Source: Dromiciops gliroides (Eukaryota > Chordata > Mammalia > Microbiotheria > Microbiotheriidae). From it: 64,000 bases of DNA. The position numbers and the translations under genes were made by a program. Below, in pieces: positions 11,410 to 23,575 of this stretch (its first letter is position 1; each line of letters opens with the position of its first letter). A model generated the notes under the pieces. That model was not told the origin of the DNA and ran no database searches. It saw only the letters and a program-made list of their open reading frames with translations. The stretch is taken from assembly GCF_019393635.1 (NCBI RefSeq), contig NC_057866.1, positions 1,995,001 through 2,059,000 on the forward strand, read 5' to 3'.

Positions 11410-12406
11410 TCAGGACACCTCAATGATCTCCATGCTTCCTGAGAAGCTAGCCTGCTTGCCGATGTTCCCGAGGTCCTCCCGTGCCCGGCCCTCCACCATG
11501 CCCTCCTCAAACTCCATCTGGCAGCTCCGCCGCTTAAAGGGCTTCTCAGGCACAGGGTCCTCGTGCCAACTGTGCCTGCCATCCCGGGGCTCTGCTCGGG
11601 GCTTGTCCCTCAATCTCAGGTCCACACCACCAAAGGAGGCTGCTGGGAAGAGGGCCGGAGTCCCCCCGCTGCCCCCAGCACCCTCTGGGTTCAAGTACCA
11701 GGGCCCCTCTGGGGAAGGGGTCCCAGGGGAGTCCAGGGGCAAGGCCCAGCCTCCAGGGCCCGGGCCAGGCAGGCCATGGACAGAGAGGCCAAGCCGGCCA
11801 TCCTCACTGCCACCAGGTGCCGGCCCTGACTTGGGGGTGGTGGCAAAGTTCAGGCTGAGGCCGTGGCCCGGAGACGTGGCTGGATGTCTGTGCTTCCTCC
11901 TGAGCCGAGGCCTCACCTCAGGGGGCAGCTCAGCCCCATTTCCTGGCCGCTCAGGGCTATCGGGGCTGGGGGATGCCCCAGAAGGGCTGTCGAGCTTGCA
12001 CAGTTTGGGGGCCTCCCCGGGGTCGGGGGGCCCTGGGGCATCAGGCCTCCTGCTAGGGGCATAGGCCGATTTAATGTCCAGGGAAAAGGAGCGCTTGAGC
12101 CGGTTGGTGTCCTGGATGCGCTCAGAGGACAGATGGAGCCCACGAAGGCCCTGTTGCAGAGCGCTGGCACACAGGGACTTGGCAGGGGGCGCCAGCGGTC
12201 CGCCTTCCCCGCTGGGCTCCGAGGTAGATGGTGGTGGCACGGGCTGGGGTTGGGCTGAGGGGGGCGGGGGCTCAGCGGGCCCTGGCCCTGGGGGCTCGCC
12301 CTCGGCCTTCAGGGCCCTCAGCAGCGTCAGGCTGCGCTCATACTCCAGCAGCTGGCCCAGGAAGTTGAAGTTGGGTGAGATGGATGGTCGCCGGTCCTTC
12401 ACGAAC
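11410..12406 (-). CDS. DUSP8: DUSP8 last coding exon (residues 274-605)
   Basis: Acceptor CTCTGCAG|GTTCGTG. Encodes FVKDRRPSISPNFNFLGQLL of the catalytic domain end, then the long disordered tail, ending SMEIIEVS before TGA at 11,412-11,410. The tail differs from human mainly in proline/glycine-rich parts, while the basic and acidic blocks near the end are retained. Confidence 0.96.
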
Positions 12407-15400
12407 CTGCAGAGGGCCAAGCGGGGTTGGGAGGGCTTCCTCTACCTGCTGCTGTCCTGGCCCCCACCCCCACCCCGCCCCAGGCAGCCCAGGAAGGCCC
12501 CACCCAGCCCCCCTCAGGCATGGCCTGCACCAGGGGGAGGCTCCAAGATCCTCTAGGCTAAGGCAGCTTTACAGATGGAGAGACTGAGTCCCCGAGGATG
12601 ACAGTGAGCTACCCAAGGTCCCACAGACAGTCAAGAGCAGAGCCCCCATCTGACCCCAACCAGTGGCTGAGCTGCAGTGGATGCCCTGCCTCCTGGCCAC
12701 GTGGAGTCTGGCCCCGCAGGTCAGCTGGGCACCGGCCCCCAGGCTCCACTCGCCAGGCTGCCCACAGCCCCCTCCCCATCCAGTCCGCGTCTGCTCACCT
12801 GTAGGCGTCGTCCGAGGACATGCCCATGGTCTTCATGATGTAGGCAATGGCGATGGTGGCTGAGCGGGAGATGCCCGCCAGGCAGTGTACAATCACTTGG
12901 CAGCTGGACAGCTTGGCCTTGTCTGGGAGTGGCAGGGAGAGGGGAGCCATCAGCGGGCAGTAAGGAGCTCCCCAGCACCTGCTGGGAAGGTCTCACACCT
13001 CCCTGGCCCAGAGCTCTCCCCCTCCCTCCCCTGGTCATTCCAACTGCGTTGTGTCCCGCTCCCCAGGACCCTTGCCCCCCCCCCTCACCTATGAACTCAA
13101 TGGACTTGTCCAGCCAAGGCAGCAGCTTTTCGCAGTAACTGTCATTTACAGGAATGCGCATGAAGCGACTCTCACAGATGAAGTCCGGCTTTGGGCATGA
13201 GTTACTTGCATTAAGGACGTAGCTTATCCCATTTCGGGTCATGAGGTCCTACATGGGTAGAGATTAGGCTGAGGGGGGCTCCCTTTGAGGGCCAGAGCAA
13301 TGCCCAGAGACAGGCCCTGGGACTCCCGGATGGGAAAACAGAGGCTGACAAGGGGGAATGGATTTGTCCACTGTCATACAGGAAAGCAGAATGGGGTGGA
13401 GGTAACTCAAAGGAACTCGGGCTTCCTGAGCCCTCCAGCCAGGGTTCCAGAGAACCCAGGACCACCTGCCTTTAATGCCCCCCCCCCACTCACAAGTCCG
13501 TGGGATGGCCCTGGAAGCGTGTCCTTTTTATAAAAGACACAGCTTCTCTTAGAGACTCCCAACAACTGAGCAGCCCCCAAGCGTGCCACCTTGTTGGGAG
13601 GAGAGGGGAGGCGGGCCTTATCACATCCTCCCAGAAACCCTGTCCCCAGTCTGGGAGCCGGGGTCACCCTTGCCCAACACCCTCTCACTCTAACCCCACC
13701 GGGGAAGAGAGGCAGCCGAGGGTACAGCGGGCAGATTGCCAGGCCTGGCATCCAGCCTCTGACGCATACGAGCTGCGTGACTCTGGGCAAATTACTCTGC
13801 CTCAGCCCCTGCCTCCCAGGGTTATTATGAGAATCAAAGGGCAAACCTCAGAGAGCGATGGAAGTCCCAGCAATTGTCATTTCTAATGACGCTGATGCCA
13901 CTGGACCCCATGTTCACCATCATCCCTCTGCTGACCTTCCTTCCCAGGCTAGGCTACCCCCAGGGCCCACAATAGGAGGGGCCTGCACCCACCTGGTTAA
14001 GGACGTCTTTCTGGGAGCCCAGGTAAAGGTGAGGGAGGATGCGTGTCAGAGCGACACTGGCCACGGGTAGGCAGGGCTGGGAGAGGCTCATGGGCAGGCT
14101 GGCTGCTGGTTTGCCCTCACAGAGGCCAGGGAAGCAGGAGGAAAAGGTGGCGAAGCCTCCTGTGGATGGGAAGCCAAGTGATTATTGGTTACTGGGGGTG
14201 GATGCCTCCAGCCAGGGGCACTGTCACCCTCCCCCAGGCTAGCCCAGAAGCTCCAGCTGCCCCTCTCCCAGGGCCTGCTCCAGCTCAGATTTATATGCCC
14301 CTCCCCTTCCCCTCCCCATTCCAGCCTGGCTAATCAGGGAGCCCCAGAACAAGGGAGGGGCACCCAACAAAGTAGCCACCAGGATGGCTGAGATGGCCGG
14401 ATTGGCCAGGATAGCTGGGTTGGAGAAGGCATTACTCCTTGTTGCTCTTGCCGTAGGGCTGGCTAGAGGCCTGGAGTGACTAGGGAGAAGGCCTGAAAGG
14501 AGAGGTGCAGACAGATGTCCCCCTTCTTCCTCCCCCCCCCAGAAGTGACCTGGGGACATAAAGAAGAGCCCATCTCCTGGAAGGGCCTCCCCCAATGCAC
14601 TCGGACTTTCTGGGGGTCATTGCCAGGGCTGCCAGGGTCAGGAGTGCCCCCGCCCCAGCCTGCCCCGGGGCCCCAGCACAGGTGCTGCCATGTCCAGCCA
14701 GGAAGCTAGCCGAGGGCACAGAGCCCAGGGCCCAAGGAAGAGCACTTGGGTCAGGCGGCAGCTCCTTGCCTTGCATGGAGGTAGCACGGTAATGGGGAAC
14801 ACCCCCCTCCCCAAACTGGGGGCTCCAAAGGCCTCTTCTCCCTAGTGACCTGGGTGACATTCCATCACCTTGGAGGAGCTGCCTCTGACCTGCCAGGGCC
14901 TGGACCCAGTGCCTGAGATACAAAATCAGAAGTAAGAAGCTTACACTGAGAGTGTGTGCATGCATGTGTGTCGTATGTGTGTGTGCATGTGTGTGTGCAT
15001 GTGTGTATGTGCGTGTATATGTGTGCACATGAATGTGTATGTGTGTGTGTGTGTATGGGGGGGGGTGTACAAGAGCATAAGGGGGGAGACACCAAGTCTG
15101 TACAGTCAGGCCCAACAGGCAAGCTCCTGCCCCCTCCAGGCCTCAGTTTCCCCTTCCGTAAAAGAAAGGCAGCTCTCCATGACAGGCTCCCATTGCTAGG
15201 GGAGCCTGTGCTCCTGGCACCCCTGCATCGGAGGTGAGGGTGCCAATGAGTCACCATTCCACAGCCAAGAGCCCTGACACTCCAAGAGGGGAAGGAAGGA
15301 TCAGAACCCAGGACTTCTGAGTCCTCCAGAGCCTTACCCACTATGACCTTTGGAAAAGAGGAAAGCAGGGGAGGGGCCTTGAATGCCAGGTGGAGGCCTT

Positions 15401-18400
15401 GGTCTCTGCCCCAGAGCAGGGCTCCTTGGGCAGTTCAGGGACTCCCAGTGCCCCCGCCCCTGAATCTAGTTTTCATTGCACAAATAAAATTGACAAGACT
15501 CCAAAAAAAACCAAACTGGTGATAGCAGCTCCTTGGGGTGGCGGGAGGGGGGGGGGGGAGGGAGGCCTGGACGCCGAGGGGCTGCCATGGCCTGGTCTGG
15601 GAATGTGAGGGAAGGCTACTGTGCCCTGAGAAGGGATGAAGGGGACAGATTGGGAAGGCTGGGATGGGCCAACCTCGCAGCACCCAGGCCCCAGGGAAGA
15701 CAAACCACTTTGAGTGACCCAAGAGTTCCGGATGGTGGGATGAGGAGCCCACTGGCTGCCTGCAGGGGGTGGGGGAGTCAAGGGGTGCCAAGGGCCACAT
15801 GTTTCTGGACGTGGCCCGGGGCCCAAGTGTGTTTTGCAAGAGCACGTATGTTGGCTCCAAGACTTTCTTTCCTTCTCTTTTTCTCTGGGGAGGATAAGAG
15901 GGAAAAGAAAGAAAGTCTTGTTCACTGAAAACACAAATGGACCTACAGATTAAACTACCCTTTTTGTGGTGCCAAGGTTTGAGATTCCTGTCCTAGAGAC
16001 AATGAGGAGATTCCCATTCTCAGAGCCAGGTCTTGGGGAGCTGGCCTGGGAGGAGGAAGACCTGAAGAAAGACGGGTAACTCAGGAAGCCACCCCAAGCC
16101 CAGGCCTGCTGAGAGAGGCTGGCGGCTGGACCCGGGCAGCAGGTGCACAGGAGGCACGGATGTAGGAGCCAGCGGGTAGAATGAACAAGACTTGACACCG
16201 GGTTAGAGGCTTGGGGGGAGGGAGAATAAAAAATGACTCTAATGTTGCCAGCTTGGTGACTGGAAGGGTGGTGGTGCCCCCAACAGTGGTGGGGAGGCCA
16301 GCAGAGCAAACAATAATCTCACCTCCTGAGATTCCCAAAGGGCAAAGCAGTGGTGGGGCAGAGGGAGCAGTGAGGGAGGGGGCTTGGCTGGGAAGGCCCC
16401 AGAAGATGAGGCCTCTTGGGGGGAGGGACTGAGGTCACAGTCTGTGGGGCACTACCCACAGGCTGCAGTGTGAGGTGGGACACTCTGCGAAAGGAGAAGA
16501 GGGAAGAGGAAATATTTTAGATCTCCCACAGGCCCAGCTTGGAGGGGACAGAAGTCAGGAAGGGGAGCCCTTGCTCAGAGCCTGCCTGGGAGGAGGCTGG
16601 TGTCCATTCTGGCCCAGGCCCAGGTCCTCCCCCAACTGTGAGCTCTGCTTGCCTCGATTGGCCTGGGAGGCCGGCAGAAGGGGCCATGGAGTCAGAGACT
16701 TGGGAGGGTGTGGGAGCATCAGAAAGGACTGAGGGACTCTGCCTCACGGGCTAGACCAGGAGCAGCAGGGAGGGGTTCAAAAGAAGGATTTAGGCCAGAC
16801 GGGCACCTCCCTCCCTGGAGGGGGTAGAACGGTGTCCTGCAGATTCCCTGGTCCTGGGAGCTGACCCGTGACCCCCACACACTTTAGGGCCGGCCATCTC
16901 CCAGGGAAGCCCAGGATGCCCCAGGGCCCAGCTGCCCAGGCCACACGACCCTCCTGGCCAGCAGTGACTCCCCACTTTCTACAGGATCAAGTCCAAACTC
17001 GGGCAGCCAGACATTCAAGGTTCCAGCATGTCCCAAGGGCCCTCCCCTCCAACCCCCCCACTGAACAACCCCACTTCCTGAGGCCTCCTCGATGCTTTTC
17101 CAGAGCCTGGAATGTTACTAGTCCCTCATTGCATCCCAATTTCAGCCTGCTGGGAACTGAGCTCAAGGGCTGGGCCCTGTCCTAGGGCCACCATCTGACC
17201 TGGGTTGTCTCCAGGCTCTCCTCACCCCCTGCCCGCTAACCTGAATGCCTTCTGCCCCCTCTGAGGGCAAGGAAGGAGGGGTGTACACACGCGTGTGGGC
17301 AAGCACCCCGACCATGCACATACTCATAGACACCCACACAGGCATGCTCTCGTGCGCGCGCACATACACACGCCTGCGGACAGGCGGACATGGGCTAAGT
17401 AAAGAGGATGTGTCACACGGGCAGCTGACGGCCACTGACCACAGCGGAAAGCTATGCAGGTCAGAGTCCCAGCCTGCCCCTGCCCCCCTCCTCCCCCAGA
17501 ACCCCAGCGCCTCCCCCAAGCCTTATGTATGCACCCATGTGTGAGTGCCCATGTGTATGCCCACCCATGCCCAGGGACGCAGAAAAAAAGAGGGGAGGGT
17601 GGAAGCCTAGACCGGGCCGAGGTTACTGCCCTGGGGTAAGCTGGCTGAGCTTCCTTCCTGGGCTCACAAGGTCCAGTGAGGCTGCCTGCCCCCCCAGCCT
17701 CAGGGCCCCAGTAGCCAGGCCCAAATTGCCCCCTCCCTGAGCACGGCCTGCTCCCCATCCACCTCGTTGCTCCCTATGCTCCTCAGGCCCAGGAGGGCTC
17801 TGGCCCACCTCCAGCACCAGTGGGTGGGTGCCAGCATGGTCCCAGGGCACCCGGGCGCCTGGCAGGTCCCAGGGTATCCACCAGCACTTCACTGGCCGGC
17901 CCGAAGGAGCTCAGGCTGCCAGGGAAGCCAGGAGGAGAGGAGGCTGCCTAGCTAAGGGGTCAGGCACGCAGCCCCACATTCCTTACTCAGCACACAGACA
18001 TGCAGCAGGGCCTCCCATAGTCCTGGGACCCTGAGCCAGCTTAAAGGGACAGAACCTCCTTTCCTGCCCTTTGCTGCTGGGCTCTCTTGCCCCACAGAGG
18101 TTCAGGGCTGAGCCAGTGGGTCCCAAGCCCCGCTATAGGCACTTCCCCACACATGTCACTAGTGTTGGCAAGTCCTTCTCAGCACCCCACCCCCTCACTC
18201 TGTCCCACTGAGAGGCCGGCTTGTGGCTCTCCCTGTGGCTGGCCCTGCCTCTGAGCTCTGAGGGAGAGACGGCTCTCAGCTGTCCCCCGCCCCCCCCCCC
18301 CCCCCCAGCCACCTAGCTGCCTCTTAGGGACAAGAGAGTCTGGCCAAGTAGAGCCATGCCCCTTCTACCTCCCCTCACCATGCTCAGAGCAGGGGCCTCA

Positions 18401-19862
18401 GTCCCTCTCCCTGGAGCCCAGGGCCCACTGCCCCCCTCCCTTCCCCACAAGCTAAGCCGGCAGACGGCCTTCCCTGGGGTCCAAGGTTTGGGTAAACCAG
18501 GTGAGGAAAGTAACAGTGGGCCGGGACACCGTTCATCTCCGAGGAGCCTGGGACGTTAGAGACAGCAGCGTGCCTGCCAGAGCTATCAACGCCAAGGGTG
18601 GGCAGCTGGGGGTAAAGGGGGGTGGCTGCCAGTGTGTCCATGGCCTCGGCTCTTTGGCTCCCCCAGGGACAAGGCAGCGCTCCTCCCCCCCTTCCTCCCA
18701 CCCCACTGCACCCCCCAAGACTAACCCACCTCAAGTAATCCTGAGGTGGAGGGGGCAGAACGATACTAAAGCAGATGGTGGAGTACTAGTGCTCCTACCC
18801 GTCAAGGGCCATGTACACAGTAGGTGCCTAATAAATGGTTAAGTGAACAAAAGAATAAACTGGCTTCCACTGACCTCTGGTGGCAGGAGGTGAGACCACG
18901 CCTACTGACACATCTGTCTGGGTTCAGCAGGGCCTCAGGCCCTCCCATGTCTGCCCCCACTCATTGCCAGGCACATAGGGCTCCGCAGGGGGGTGCTCAG
19001 TGGTTAGGGCCTCCTCCCCATCTGCGGCCCAGCAACAAGAGCTTCATTCAGGGGCTGTGCGGTCCCCGGGAGCCCCACAGGTAGGAAGGAGTGGGGACTC
19101 AGAGAGGGCAGTGACTTGCCCAGGGTCACCTAGCCAGGAGGGAAAGTTTCTTCTGGCTGGTAGCCCAGGGCTCCCCCCACCACCACCACCAAGGACCTGC
19201 CTCAGTTTCTTCCTCTGTAAAGCTCCCACAAAACAGCTTTGGAGGAAAGGGTTTGAGTCGAGGTGAAAGGCAGGGTCCCAGCGAGGGTCTGCTGACCGCC
19301 CAGGGTGAGCCAAGGCTTGCAGGGTAGGTGGAGGCGCAGCGCAGCGCAGCGGCCGACACCCTCCCACTCCTTCCTACCTGTGAGAATGGAGACACTGTGG
19401 AAGCAGCCGTCCAGCTTGCTGAGCAGGATGGAGAGGAAGCTGTCGGCGGCCAGGACGCTGGCGTCCTGGGTATTCTGGTCATACACGACCACGTCCTGCC
19501 TGTCCTCGGCCTCCACCTGGGGTGGGAGGGAAGTGGCTGGGTCAAGGCCAGGTGCCCCAGCAGGGCCCTTCCCCTCCCAAGGAAGGAGGGCCCCTGTGGC
19601 CTGGGGGAGTACCTGGGAGGGGCCAGCCATGAGTGTATGAGGGCTTGGCTGGGGTACAGCACAGCCCCCCCTGACCCCCAGAACCCTCTGCTCTACTGCA
19701 TCACCAGTGCAAGAGTGAGCCCATCTACCCCAGGAAGGAGGCCTGGGCGGGCCAGGGCAAGGCTGATGTCATCCTTCCTGCCATCTGGACCCAAAGAGCC
19801 CCCCTCCCTCTCTTGGGTGGACTATGCCCAAACAGATCTGTCTGGGGGTACAAACACGTGCG

Positions 19863-19895
<33 letters not shown>

Positions 19896-21593
19896 ACTCA
19901 CATACACACACATAGAGAGAAATGCGTTTATGTGGATCACCGGGATAGAAGGGGGGGTGGGGCTGGTTCCTGTGACCAAGGGGCCAAGAGGAGTGAGACA
20001 TAGGCCTAGCGTCCAGATTCTGGCCTCTTTCCTCCCTCAAATCCCCCTTCCCCCCACAGCTGTCAACACTCTGAAGTGGGGGCCTCAAACATGGAACCTC
20101 AGGCCCAGGAATAGGACATGGCTGGGTGTGACCTTTGCTGGCCCTCGCTGGACATGTGGGTAGGCTCAGGACACTGCCAGGGCCCTGACCATGGGGCCCT
20201 CCCTCCTGGGAAGCTTCCAGCCAGTTCACTGGCCAGTGACTGGCTTGGGGGAGCCAGACCAAGACCTAAGGAGTGGGCCTTAGAGGCCAAAGAAGCTCTG
20301 CCTATAGGGAGCCATGTGCCAGCCCCCATGGGTCTGAGGAGAGCTGGGCAGAAGGATTTCCTCAGGGCTATGACCCTCTCTGAAGGCAGGAGAGGAAGGG
20401 GGAGGCCCAGAGGCCCCCAAGGTCAGGTGCACCCCCCCAACCCCTACCTCAGGCCGGGGCTGACCCCACTGCAGAAGGTTATTCCAGGACAGAGCGGTGG
20501 CTGTGAGACTGGCCCCCTCCCCAAAGGCTGCTTACCCAACCCAGCAGGGTGAGGTCACCAGCAGCCAATGAAAGCCCATCGAATGGGTGGGAGGCAGAGG
20601 TGGCTGGGTAGGGACTGGGCTCCTGTAACCCTAGCTACCACCACAGCCAGTCCTCCCAGCCCTGGGCCTGGCCCTCCCTCTGGTCGATGGCCGGGACACC
20701 ATCCCTGCCCACCCAGGTGCCTTGCCCCCCCCCCCAATGCTGCCAGCCCAGCAGAAATGAGAAGGGGCGAGGCTTCTTAGGGACTGCTCTCAGCCTGGGC
20801 TCCAAGGCCAGGCCGGGCCGGGCCCTCCCCACAAAGGCTCCTCCTTACAGAGACGTCCAGAAACAGCGCTTCCTCCCGTCTAACACAACTGCCTGCCTCC
20901 TGATGGTACTTCAGAGGGTGGTCCCCCCAGCCCTTCATTCCACCATCTGGGACAGGTGCCCTTCCGGCAGGGGGGCACAGATTGGGCATCACCAAGAAGG
21001 AGGGAGGGAAGGACACGAGGAGGGCAGAGATGGGCAGCAAAGGCCCTCCTCACTCCAGGAGCCAAAATTGAGAGTGCGCCGCAAGTCCAAGGTCACCCAG
21101 TGAACGCTAAGCTCTGAGCCAGGGGCAGGGGCAGGGCACTGGCTTGCACAGCCTGCAGCCTGGCTTCTCCTTCTGCCAGCTAACAGGGGAACTCGGGCTC
21201 CGCTCCCCCACCTGTCAAAGGGATCACTGGACTAAATGAACCACAAGGGCCTCATCATCCAGGTGCCCTCTCTGGGCCTCAGTCTCCCCATCTGTCACAT
21301 GCCTAACGGCCAGGGCCGGCACACCTCTGCCATCTCCCGCCTGGGCAGCGGGGGCTGCCTACCTTCATCCTGGACCCTGGCTGGATCAGCTCTGCGATGG
21401 ACACCTTGTCTTGCTGCAACCTCCTTTTTACCAGTTTGGAGCAGCAGATGTTGACGGAGCTGAGCACGTGACCGCTGTTGTATTCCACAAAGGAGCGGCT
21501 ATCGATGACCAGGGGGCCCCCGGCTCCCCGGCGCAGGAGGCTAGCCAGCCTCTTGGCGTCCATCACCTTCCGAGGGAGCCGGTCCCCAGCCAT
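11410..21593 (-). CDS. DUSP8: DUSP8, dual-specificity MAP-kinase phosphatase 8 (six coding exons)
   Basis: Six coding segments (1,818 nt in total) join into 605 residues; from memory human DUSP8 is 625. DUSP8 dephosphorylates phosphothreonine and phosphotyrosine of JNK and p38 MAP kinases in nucleus and cytoplasm. The N-terminal rhodanese/CH2 domain spans about residues 20-140, with the basic kinase-interaction motif LVKRRLQ near 54-60. The catalytic domain spans about 160-305: general acid Asp215, and HCLAGISRS at 245-253 with Cys246 and Arg252 intact. A proline- and serine-rich tail (about 306-605) keeps the DUSP8-specific blocks SALQQGLRGLHLSS, DTNRLKRSFSLDIKSAYAPS and the terminus RRSCQMEFEEGMVEGRAR. 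The start is the ATG at 21,593-21,591 (A at -3, G at +4), matching the family N-terminus MAGDRLPRKVMDAK. All coding introns are GT-AG. KRTAP5-like genes upstream reproduce the human gene order. The gene looks intact. Confidence 0.97.
12540..12660 (-). repeat. MIR SINE fragment in DUSP8 intron
   Basis: Reverse MIR core: 'ttacagatggagagactgag', 'agctacccaaggtcccacag' and 'agagcccccatctgacccc'. It lies between the last two coding exons. Confidence 0.55.
12799..12922 (-). CDS. DUSP8: DUSP8 coding exon 5 (residues 233-274), catalytic loop
   Basis: Acceptor CTCCCAG|ACAAGG and donor CCTACAG|GTGAGC. Encodes the phosphatase signature HCLAGISRS (Cys246, Arg252) and the following helix ATIAIAYIMKTMGMSSDDAY. 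Both junctions are split codons that restore Asp and Arg. Confidence 0.96.
13089..13248 (-). CDS. DUSP8: DUSP8 coding exon 4 (residues 180-233, last codon split)
   Basis: Acceptor CATGTAG|GACCTC and donor TTCATAG|GTGAGG. Encodes DLMTRNGISYVLNASNSCPK through LPWLDKSIEFI, with the general-acid Asp215 in the loop RIPVNDSYCE. Confidence 0.95.
13740..13855 (+). repeat. MIR SINE fragment in DUSP8 intron
   Basis: Forward MIR: 'gagctgcgtgactctgggca', 'attactctgcctcagcccct' and 'agggttattatgagaatcaa'. It lies in the intron between coding exons 3 and 4. Confidence 0.65.
13993..14159 (-). CDS. DUSP8: DUSP8 coding exon 3 (residues 124-179)
   Basis: Acceptor ATCCACAG|GAGGC and donor AACCAG|GTGGGT. Encodes GGFATFSSCFPGLCEGK through LTRILPHLYLGSQKDVLNQ, the link from the CH2 domain into the catalytic domain. 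The only open frame runs into both flanks, so the exon is defined by homology and splice sites. Confidence 0.95.
14952..15056. repeat. (TG)n-rich microsatellite
   Basis: Imperfect TGTG/TGCATG repeats, the purest part being a TG run near 15,040-15,055, followed by a G run. Confidence 0.85.
16950..17130 (+). repeat. L2 LINE fragment
   Basis: Contains 'tttctacaggatcaagtcca' followed by 'aactcgggcagccagacatt', matching the L2 3' region in which the same phrase precedes '-caaggccctccacaatctgg'. Truncated at both ends. Confidence 0.6.
19378..19516 (-). CDS. DUSP8: DUSP8 coding exon 2 (residues 78-124, last codon split)
   Basis: Acceptor CCCCAG|GTGGAG and donor CTCACAG|GTAGGA. Encodes VEAEDRQDVVVYDQ through LDGCFHSVSILT of the CH2 domain and ends in phase 1 within a glycine codon. 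Confidence 0.95.
19856..19912. repeat. (CA)n microsatellite
   Basis: CACACA run with CTCACA and CATACA interruptions, within the intron between coding exons 1 and 2. Confidence 0.9.
21363..21593 (-). CDS. DUSP8: DUSP8 coding exon 1 (residues 1-77)
   Basis: Encodes the start of the CH2 domain from MAGDRLPRK to IAELIQPGSRMK and includes the kinase-interaction motif. The donor is ATGAAG|GTAGGC, phase 0. The exon extends upstream as 5' UTR to 21,656. Confidence 0.95.
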
Positions 21594-21656
21594 GCTGCCG
21601 CCGGGGCGTTGGTGAGGGGTGGCTAGAGGCCAGGGTGCCCGCTCATGGTGCCGGAC
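21594..21656 (-). other. DUSP8: DUSP8 5' UTR, part carried on coding exon 1
   Basis: A minus-strand acceptor TCTCTGCAG|GTCCGGC places the exon start at 21,656, leaving 63 bases of leader before the ATG. Like human DUSP8, the first exon must then be noncoding and lie further upstream. Confidence 0.75.
21623..21646 (-). CDS. Seven-codon upstream ORF in DUSP8 leader
   Basis: Within the 63-base leader the minus strand reads GCACCATGAGC, a strong initiation context with A at -3. It opens a short frame MSGHPGL ending in TAG, 29 bases before the DUSP8 ATG. A ribosome translating it would have to reinitiate or leak past it to make DUSP8. Whether it is used is unknown. Confidence 0.5.
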   Translation of the reverse strand: MSGHPGL

Positions 21657-22899
21657 CTGCAGAGAGGGGCGAGAAGGTACTGTCAGTGGCTGGCGTCAGT
21701 TCCTGCAGGTCCAGGATTGGGGGGTGCTGAGGAGAGAAGGGTGGGAGGGGGACAGGGCAGGGGCTCCATCTGCCCGCCCCCTGGGGCGATGTCTACAGGA
21801 TTTCTGAGGCTTCCAGGAGTCCAAGGCCAGGGGGAGGAGGCTGATGCCAAAATGGGAAGAGGCCTTGCCCAACTGCACAGGGAGTCGGACCCTTTAACCA
21901 GAGACCTATGAAGAGCCCAGTTCCAGCCCAGTACGGAGGAGATAAGCAGTCCTGTCTCTCCGCCCCTTGCTTTGGCCCATAAACTCGGAGGTAGGAGCAG
22001 GAAATGAGGTCGGCCTGGCCCCCTGGCCCCCTGGCCCAGGCTTTTGACTATCAAGATCCCTCTGCGCTCTGCAGTCAATGTAATCTGTAATCTTCCTAGG
22101 GTGGGCAGGCTCGGGGCATTAGCGTAAACCTCTAATCCCCAATCCTGAGCCCATAAGGCTGGGGGCAGGCAGACCTGGAGAGGTTTCTGCCTCCAAGAAG
22201 CACCAGTGGGCACGACGCAAGGGGCACAGGTCTCTAGCCCCAACAACTTGATCCTAAAGCTCAGCAGGGTTGGGGAGCCTTGGAAAGTTCCTCTACCTAA
22301 TTGGCCCACCGAGCCTGAGATCAGGACAGCTCCCATGCCCACCATGCAGTCCAGCCTAGCCCAGTCCAGGTACACATGAGTGCCACAGTGAGGCAGCTGT
22401 CTCTGGGGCTTGTGCCCAGGGCATCTTGCCAAATGTGCACCTGATCTCTTGTTCTCTCTCTCAGTCCCTCTCTCCTTCCCTCTGTGCCCCCCTTTCCTCC
22501 CCCCCCCCCCACACACACTGTGCCCAGCATCCCTACTGAGGCTAAGAGGAGACCCAGGACCAAGGTAAGCCTGCAGAGCAGCCTCAGGAAGGGGTCACAA
22601 AACCCTTTCTCCCTTTGTCTCTCTGCATACCAGCCCCTCCAATTCCCAGCTGGTCTGGGGAGGGAAGGGAGAGGAACCCAAAGGAAAGCAAAGATTCAGG
22701 AAATAGAGATGTGGGAAGAGGGCACTCCAGGTCTGGAGCAGGGCCAGTGCAAAGGCATGGAGAGGGGCACAAGGAATGTCCCACAGCCCCATTTGGCTGC
22801 GCCCTAGAGGGCACAAAAGGTGCCACACCATCCATGGAACCAGGCCCTGTAGAGCTTCCAATGTCACACAGAAACTGCCTTTGTCCTAGGTCCTAACCC

Positions 22900-23046
22900 C
22901 TTTTTTCCCCCTGGGGCAATGAGGGTTAAGTGACTTGCCTAGGATCACACAGCTAGTAAATGTCAAGTGTCTGAGGCCGAATTTGAACTCAGGTCCTCCT
23001 GAATCCAGGGCCAGTATTCTATCCACTGCATCACCTAGCTGCCCCC
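22900..23046 (-). repeat. Marsupial tRNA-derived SINE (WSINE1/MAR1-like)
   Basis: Reverse complement of the element seen at 36,288 and 37,835: a T-rich start (reversed tail), then 'gggttaagtgacttgcctag', 'gaactcaggtcctcctgaat', and an end in 'atcacctagctgcccc', which is the reversed A-box head. Confidence 0.85.
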
Positions 23047-23575
23047 TGTCCTAACCCTTTTAAGCCTCAGTTTCCTCCTCTATAAAATGGGGGGCTGGCC
23101 TTGCCAATGAGTGCCTCAGACATGAATGACTTAGCTGGTCAAGGCCAAGTTGCTGCAGCGCTCTCTGCCTCAGTTTCCCCATGTATAAAATGGGCATAAT
23201 TGTGGCTACAAGCCTCCAGGAAGGGAGATAATGGGCATCTGAGCGTGGGAAACTCTACAGAAACATCAGCTCTGGTTATTTTTCCCCCAAGGCTGAGCAA
23301 GGGGGTGACGTGGTCAGGCTTGTGCTTTGGGAAGGTCACTCAGAGCCGAGTGTGAGATGCCCTGGAGATGGGAGAGAATGGAGGTAGGCAGAGCCACCCC
23401 CCCCCCAGTAGGTGGAGGGGGGAGGGGTCCAAAGAAGAGAATGGAACGTAGGAGATTTGTTAAAAGCATTCAAGACAGCAGAAATGCTTATTGTAGTCTT
23501 TCCTCCTTCCCAGCCCCATATACAAGAGATATCAAGAAGGTGATCTAGCAAATGAATAGCATGGGGCAGTCAAGG

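Larger units (their letters stand above)
14160..19377 (-). other. DUSP8 intron between coding exons 2 and 3
   Basis: A 5.2 kb intron with GT-AG ends. It contains a (TG)n block at 14,952-15,056, an L2 piece at about 16,950-17,130, a CA/CG-rich tract at about 17,280-17,375, a C-run near 18,286-18,306 and an L2 tail at about 18,800-18,845. No further exon is needed or seen. Confidence 0.8.

Noticed and set aside
11177-12064. 295-codon plus-strand frame opposite the DUSP8 last exon
   Set aside because: Antisense shadow of the GC-rich DUSP8 tail; it has no family match, and the sense strand matches DUSP8.
15473-15510. Short ACAAATAAAATTG stretch as a plus-strand polyadenylation site
   Set aside because: It lies in a DUSP8 intron on the opposite strand with no associated exon.
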